9,633 nt of DNA from DAOTTW01 sp034437615 (GTDB lineage: Bacteria; Chloroflexota; Anaerolineae; Aggregatilineales; Phototrophicaceae). The notes under the pieces are model-generated. The model saw only the letters and a list, made by a program, of their open reading frames with translations, was not told the DNA's origin and did no database searches. Location: contig DAOTTW010000228.1 in NCBI GenBank assembly GCA_034437615.1, forward strand, positions 1 to 9,633. The letters are read 5' to 3'. Shown here piece by piece: positions 6,264 through 9,633 of the stretch. How positions within the stretch are numbered: position 1 is the first letter of the stretch; every line of letters begins with the position of its first letter. The translations under genes were made by a program, and so were the position numbers.

Positions 6264-6285
6264 CGCTTATCGGGGCGATGCGTTC

Positions 6286-7323
6286 ATGACAACAACGGAA
6301 AAGCTACTGCAAGTCAAAGACCTAAAGCTACAGTTCGAGACACGCGAGGGCACGGTACGGGCAGTGGATGGCGTCTCGTTCTCGCTGGAGGCTGGGCAAA
6401 CGCTCGGTATCGTCGGCGAGAGTGGTTCGGGCAAATCCATGACCGCGCGGGCGCTGCTGTCGTTAATTCCACCACCCGGCAAGATCGTCGGTGGCGAAAT
6501 TTGGTTCAACAAACGTCAGACCGACGTGCTTAATCAGGCCACTGGCTGGCTTGACATCGCGCAGCTTGACCCAAAAGGCAGCGCGATACGCGGTGTGCGC
6601 GGCGAAGAAATCGCCATGATCTTTCAGGAGCCGATGACATCGCTCAGCCCGGTGCATACCATCGGCAAACAGATCGTAGCAACGTTGCGTTTGCACAAGG
6701 GCATCAGCCACAAAGAGGCGCGTAAACAGGCAGTTGGACTGCTCTACAAGGTCGAAATGCCCAGGCCGGAGCAAGCCGTCGATAGCTATCCACACCAACT
6801 CAGCGGCGGGATGCGCCAGCGTGCTATGATCGCCCTGGCGCTGTCGTGCAACCCACGTCTGTTGATCGCAGATGAGCCAACTACCGCGCTGGACGTGACC
6901 ACCGAGGCGCAAATCCTCGACCTGATGCGGCAATTACAGGCCGAGGATGGCATGGCAATCCTGTTCATCACGCATAATCTGGGTGTCGTCGCAGAGATAG
7001 CACAGGAGATGCTGGTGATGTATCTGGGCAAGGTGGTCGAACACGCCGACGTCGATACGATCTTCCATAACCCGCAACACCCTTACACACGGGCGTTGCT
7101 GCGCTCTGTGCCGCGCCTGGGGGCCAGGTCGGGCACTCGGCTCCAGGCCATCTCAGGGGCCGTCCCATCGCCTTATGCCCTGCCGAGTGGCTGCCCCTTT
7201 CACCCACGTTGTAGCGAACGCATCGACGGTGTATGTGATGTAATCGAGCCACGAGCCATCCCCATTGCTGATAACCATAGTGTCAGGTGTCACCTCTATG
7301 ACGAACACTACACCACTGCTTGA
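6286..7323 (+). CDS. ABC transporter ATPase, DppD/OppD type
   Basis: This 345-residue ATPase drives transport with its partner encoded next. It has Walker A GESGSGKS at 44-51, Q-loop Q114, signature LSGGM at 172-176, Walker B ending in D196-E197 and the switch H230. The C-terminal oligopeptide-transporter domain (HPYTRALL at 265-272) carries four cysteines, C303, C309, C317 and C335, in the pattern that holds a 4Fe-4S cluster in the mycobacterial OppD structure. About 14 extra residues lie between Walker A and the Q-loop (about 78-100), and SPVHT follows the Q-loop where peptide importers usually have NPVFT. I chose the ATG at 6286, 22 bp after the previous stop. The ATG at 6223 would overlap that gene by 41 bp and add 21 residues unlike the family. 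Its ribosome binding site (GGGG at 6272-6275) is mediocre. Confidence 0.92.
   Translation: MTTTEKLLQVKDLKLQFETREGTVRAVDGVSFSLEAGQTLGIVGESGSGKSMTARALLSLIPPPGKIVGGEIWFNKRQTDVLNQATGWLDIAQLDPKGSAIRGVRGEEIAMIFQEPMTSLSPVHTIGKQIVATLRLHKGISHKEARKQAVGLLYKVEMPRPEQAVDSYPHQLSGGMRQRAMIALALSCNPRLLIADEPTTALDVTTEAQILDLMRQLQAEDGMAILFITHNLGVVAEIAQEMLVMYLGKVVEHADVDTIFHNPQHPYTRALLRSVPRLGARSGTRLQAISGAVPSPYALPSGCPFHPRCSERIDGVCDVIEPRAIPIADNHSVRCHLYDEHYTTA
7285..7289 (+). promoter_or_regulatory. Ribosome binding site inside the upstream ATPase gene
   Basis: AGGTG lies 8 nt before the ATG at 7298 and inside the coding end of the preceding gene. It favours 7298 over the in-frame TTG at 7265, and the resulting 26-bp overlap implies translational coupling of the two ATPases. 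Confidence 0.55.
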
Positions 7324-8317
7324 TTTGCAGGGCATCAAGAAGTATTTTCCCATCCAGCGTGGGGCCGTTCGCCGCGTCGTGGGCTATGTGCGTGCGGTGG
7401 ATGATGTCAGCCTGCAAATTCACCAGGGCGAAACACTTGGTTTGGTGGGTGAAAGCGGGTCCGGCAAATCCACGATTGCACGCCTGATCTTGAATGGTTA
7501 TACACCGACAGCAGGCCGCATCCTGTTTCAGCGGCGTGATGGTCAAATCGTCAACATCCCTGACCTGAACAAGTCTGAGATGAAACGGTTGCGGCAGGAC
7601 ATGCAGATGATCTTTCAGGACCCCTACTCGTCGCTGAATCCGCGCATGACGCTGCTGCAAATCGTCGGTGAGCCACTACTCGTTAATAAGGTGCCACCTG
7701 TCAAAATCCGTGATCGGGTGGCGGAACTGTTGGCGTTGGTTGGCCTGCGTCCGGAGTATATGTCGCGCTATCCCCATGCCTTTAGCGGTGGGCAGCGGCA
7801 ACGTATTGGCATTGCGCGTGCGCTAGCGCTGAATCCCAGGTTCATCGCTGCTGATGAAGCCGTTTCCGCGCTGGATGTATCGGTTGCAGCGCAAGTCATC
7901 AACCTGATGCAAGATTTGCAGGACGAACTCGGCCTGACTTATCTGTTCATTACGCACGACCTGAGCACTGTGCGCCACATCAGCGACCGTGTTGCGGTGC
8001 TGTACGTGGGCAACCTGATCGAAATCGCGCCGACAGATAATCTGTTTCAACAACCCAAACATCCCTACACTGAAGCCTTGCTTTCGGCGGTGCCGCAGCC
8101 AGACCCACGCGCAGACCGTGAACGGATCATTTTGCGCGGCGAGGTAGCGGACCCGGCTAATCCGCCGACAGGGTGCCATTTCCACCCGCGCTGCCCCTAC
8201 GCCCAGGATGTTTGCCGGACGGATCGCCCTGAACTGCGAGACATCGGCCCTGGGCATTGGGTGCGTTGCCATTTTGCCGAAGAGCTGGATTTACGCGGCG
8301 TTGCGCCTATGGGCTAG
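7298..8317 (+). CDS. ABC transporter ATPase, DppF/OppF type
   Basis: The second ATPase, 339 residues, completes the importer. It has Walker A GESGSGKS at 51-58, Q-loop Q107 in MIFQDPYSSLNP, signature FSGGQ at 162-166, Walker B with D186-E187 followed by AVSALD, and the switch H220. The C-terminal domain has HPYTEALL at 255-262 and four cysteines, C293, C299, C306 and C324, spaced as in its partner, so both ATPases may carry an iron-sulfur cluster. The DPYSSLNPRMT motif is typical of the F-type subunit. The gene overlaps the previous one by 26 bp. The TTG at 7265 is possible but adds only 11 residues of no family likeness. It is the last gene of the importer, 84 bp before the regulator. Confidence 0.93.
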   Translation: MTNTTPLLDLQGIKKYFPIQRGAVRRVVGYVRAVDDVSLQIHQGETLGLVGESGSGKSTIARLILNGYTPTAGRILFQRRDGQIVNIPDLNKSEMKRLRQDMQMIFQDPYSSLNPRMTLLQIVGEPLLVNKVPPVKIRDRVAELLALVGLRPEYMSRYPHAFSGGQRQRIGIARALALNPRFIAADEAVSALDVSVAAQVINLMQDLQDELGLTYLFITHDLSTVRHISDRVAVLYVGNLIEIAPTDNLFQQPKHPYTEALLSAVPQPDPRADRERIILRGEVADPANPPTGCHFHPRCPYAQDVCRTDRPELRDIGPGHWVRCHFAEELDLRGVAPMG

Positions 8318-8341
8318 TGACCAGTTAATGCTATCTTAAAG

Positions 8342-8376
8342 GCAGCTAGTCCGCTTATAATAGGTGGAGTAGCTGC
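8342..8376. promoter_or_regulatory. Inverted repeat around the regulator's -10 box
   Basis: GCAGCTA at 8342-8348 and TAGCTGC at 8370-8376 are perfect inverted copies. Their centre (8359) falls inside the TATAAT box at 8356-8361. Two arms about 28 bp apart could be half-sites for a DNA-binding protein or, in read-through RNA, a 7-bp stem with a 21-nt loop. The sequence is unlike the 16-bp palindromes upstream of the other two units. Confidence 0.35.
8356..8361 (+). promoter_or_regulatory. Probable -10 box of the regulator gene
   Basis: A perfect TATAAT lies 41 nt before the ATG of the LacI-family gene. The best -35 at 17-bp spacing is ATCTTA (8333-8338), which is poor, and there is no TG extension. 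Transcription would start near 8368, giving a leader of about 34 nt. This would let the regulator be expressed separately from the importer, although read-through from the operon is also possible because no terminator is seen between them. Confidence 0.5.
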
Positions 8377-8401
8377 AAACGGAAAAGAACAGAGCACCGT
8401 C

Positions 8402-9499
8402 ATGCGGAAAAACAAACGCCCTAGTATTCAGGATGTCGCCAAGACAGCGGGTGTGTCGGCATCCACTGTGTCGCGTGTGCTAAACCAGAAAGACGGCGAC
8501 ATCAAAATTAGCGCAAAGACAAGCGAGAAGGTCCTGGAGGCTGTCGAGATACTGGGCTACCAGCGCAACCCCTTCGCCTTCGCTGCGCGTGCGCAACGCA
8601 CAGGCATCATCGGTGCGGTCTTACGCAACATCGGCGGTACGTCAAACGGGTTGCTGGCCCGCCGCTTGCAATTCGCAGCACGCGAGCGGCAGCTTGAGGT
8701 GCTGATTGGTGTGCCGCATCTGGCAAGCAACGCCATTGAACGCCAACTCAACATCTTCCAGACAGAGCTATTTGATGGTTTGCTGTTCCTGGGTGAGATT
8801 CCCAGCGCCCAACACACAATAGCAACGTTGCAACGCATGAACAAGCCATACGTGTTTGTCGGCTCGCACGACCTCTCAAATAAACCGCTGGTTACAATTG
8901 ATCTGGTACGTGGCACCGAAATGGCGCTCGACCACTTGCGGGAACTAGGCCACACAAAGATCGGCTTTTTGGGGTCGCCGTCACCGAGCTGGATGGCTAG
9001 CCACCTGCGGCTTACGATCATGCAGCAGTATCTTGCGCGGCATAATTTACCCCTGCCCGATGCTTACATCACCGACATAGATCACATGCGTTACACACCA
9101 GAGGACAGCGATTTTTCGTACAGGTCGCACAACACCGCGCTGAAACATGCTCACTACCTGCTGCAATTGGATGATCCCCCAACAGCGATAGTCTGCGCCA
9201 ATGACGGGTTTGCAATCGCAGCAGTTAAGGCGGCCTGGCAGGCAGGTCTGCGCGTGCCGACAGATGTCTCGATCATCGGCTTTGGTGCAGATCGACCTGG
9301 TTACACGGCTTATCCAGAACTCACAATGGTTCAGCGCCCTTACGATCGGTTGCTCGAAGCGAGCCTGGATTTACTGGAACAGCTTATAGCGGCATCATCA
9401 GATGATTTGCTGACGACGCACATCGCATTCGAACCAGAACTCGTCATCAGAGAGTCCACTGCACCGCCCCATCGCCCAACCAGACTGCCCCCCACATGA
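8402..9499 (+). CDS. LacI-family transcriptional regulator
   Basis: This 365-residue protein has an N-terminal helix-turn-helix at about 8-28 (SIQDVAKTAGVSASTVSRVLN), a hinge helix at about 56-67 and a periplasmic-binding-protein-like effector domain from about 68 to 350. It should bind a palindromic operator as a dimer and respond to a sugar. The effector domain shows the usual elements: IIGAVLRNI near 69-77, DGLLFLGE at 125-132, FVGSHD at 152-157, LGHTKIGFLG at 182-191, AIVCANDGFAIAAVKA at 262-277 and DVSIIGFGA at 288-296. Aligned without gaps to PurR, the hinge leucine that wedges into the central CpG of the operator is replaced by A62. The likely targets are the palindromes at 144-159 and 1830-1845. 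The ribosome binding site is weak (AGAG at 8391-8394). The C-terminal tail after 350 is proline-rich and probably disordered. Confidence 0.92.
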   Translation: MRKNKRPSIQDVAKTAGVSASTVSRVLNQKDGDIKISAKTSEKVLEAVEILGYQRNPFAFAARAQRTGIIGAVLRNIGGTSNGLLARRLQFAARERQLEVLIGVPHLASNAIERQLNIFQTELFDGLLFLGEIPSAQHTIATLQRMNKPYVFVGSHDLSNKPLVTIDLVRGTEMALDHLRELGHTKIGFLGSPSPSWMASHLRLTIMQQYLARHNLPLPDAYITDIDHMRYTPEDSDFSYRSHNTALKHAHYLLQLDDPPTAIVCANDGFAIAAVKAAWQAGLRVPTDVSIIGFGADRPGYTAYPELTMVQRPYDRLLEASLDLLEQLIAASSDDLLTTHIAFEPELVIRESTAPPHRPTRLPPT

Positions 9500-9519
9500 C
9501 GCACTTTCCGCAGTTTCCA

Positions 9520-9633
9520 GTAACTACTCAGGCATATTTTGCCCGCGAATTGGCCTTCACCCCCTCAATCCCCCTTTTCAGGAGTAGGTATTTGGTTTTT
9601 CGTTGTTCCTATGTGGCGGACGCACCAGTGGCG
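9520..9633 (-). repeat. Dispersed intergenic repeat, copy 2, cut by window end
   Basis: Read on the minus strand, this stretch repeats the element found at about 3960-4086. The 59-bp core 9535-9593 matches 4009-4067 at 51 positions by my count, and 9613-9624 matches 3977-3988 at 10 of 12. It starts about 20 bp after the regulator's stop and runs to the window edge, so its full length and its own terminal palindrome cannot be judged. The 134 bp after the regulator hold no gene and no clear terminator. Confidence 0.7.

Noticed and set aside
6223..6285. An upstream start for the DppD-like ATPase overlapping the permease gene
   Set aside because: The 21 extra residues translate the permease end in another frame and do not match the ATPase family; MTTTEKLLQVKDL from 6286 is a normal beginning.
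9500..9600. A transcription terminator after the regulator gene
   Set aside because: The T-rich tracts here are parts of the inverted repeat copy and do not follow a stable GC-rich hairpin in + orientation.

Overview
The window reads as one sugar-uptake locus of a bacterium, all genes on the + strand. Chloroflexota (Anaerolineae-like) is my best guess at the host. It rests on the style of the proteins: a long family-5 solute-binding protein with an early YGGTW motif, a DppC-like permease with a large external loop, and a LacI protein with an NPFA-type hinge. DNA that looks moderately GC-rich by eye and dispersed palindromic intergenic repeats fit this. I could not run a database search, so the assignment is inference.

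Layout. Positions 1-266 are a leader with no supported gene, holding a candidate LacI-type operator (144-159). Next come a TIM-barrel sugar phosphate isomerase/epimerase (267-1073) and, 19 bp later, a 2H phosphoesterase of the DUF1868 type (1093-1794), probably co-transcribed. The 247-bp gap that follows contains a second copy of the same operator palindrome (1830-1845). It leads into a complete Opp/Dpp-type ABC importer: binding protein (2042-3943), two permeases (4117-5103 from a GTG start, and 5109-6263) and two ATPases (6286-7323 and 7298-8317, overlapping by 26 bp). A LacI-family regulator (8402-9499) has its own TATAAT box. The last 134 bp have no gene and are mostly a dispersed repeat.

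How it fits together. The importer belongs to the family named for dipeptides and oligopeptides. A LacI regulator and a sugar-phosphate-type isomerase next to it make an oligosaccharide or sugar conjugate the likelier cargo, as for the cellobiose- and xylooligosaccharide-binding members of the same family in Thermotoga. Two 16-bp palindromes, each differing at two positions from TGTTATACGTATAACA, lie upstream of the two transcription units and suggest that the local LacI protein controls both. The phosphoesterase hints that the substrate, or an intermediate made from it, contains a phosphodiester or cyclic phosphate.

The least expected structure is an intergenic repeat about 110-130 bp long. 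One copy (about 3960-4086) lies inside the operon between the binding-protein and permease genes. A second copy lies in inverted orientation at the right end (about 9520-9633, cut by the window edge). Across a 59-bp core I count 51 identities. The first copy contains two strong hairpins and could set the ratio of binding protein to membrane components. No phage, transposase, CRISPR, tRNA or rRNA was seen.
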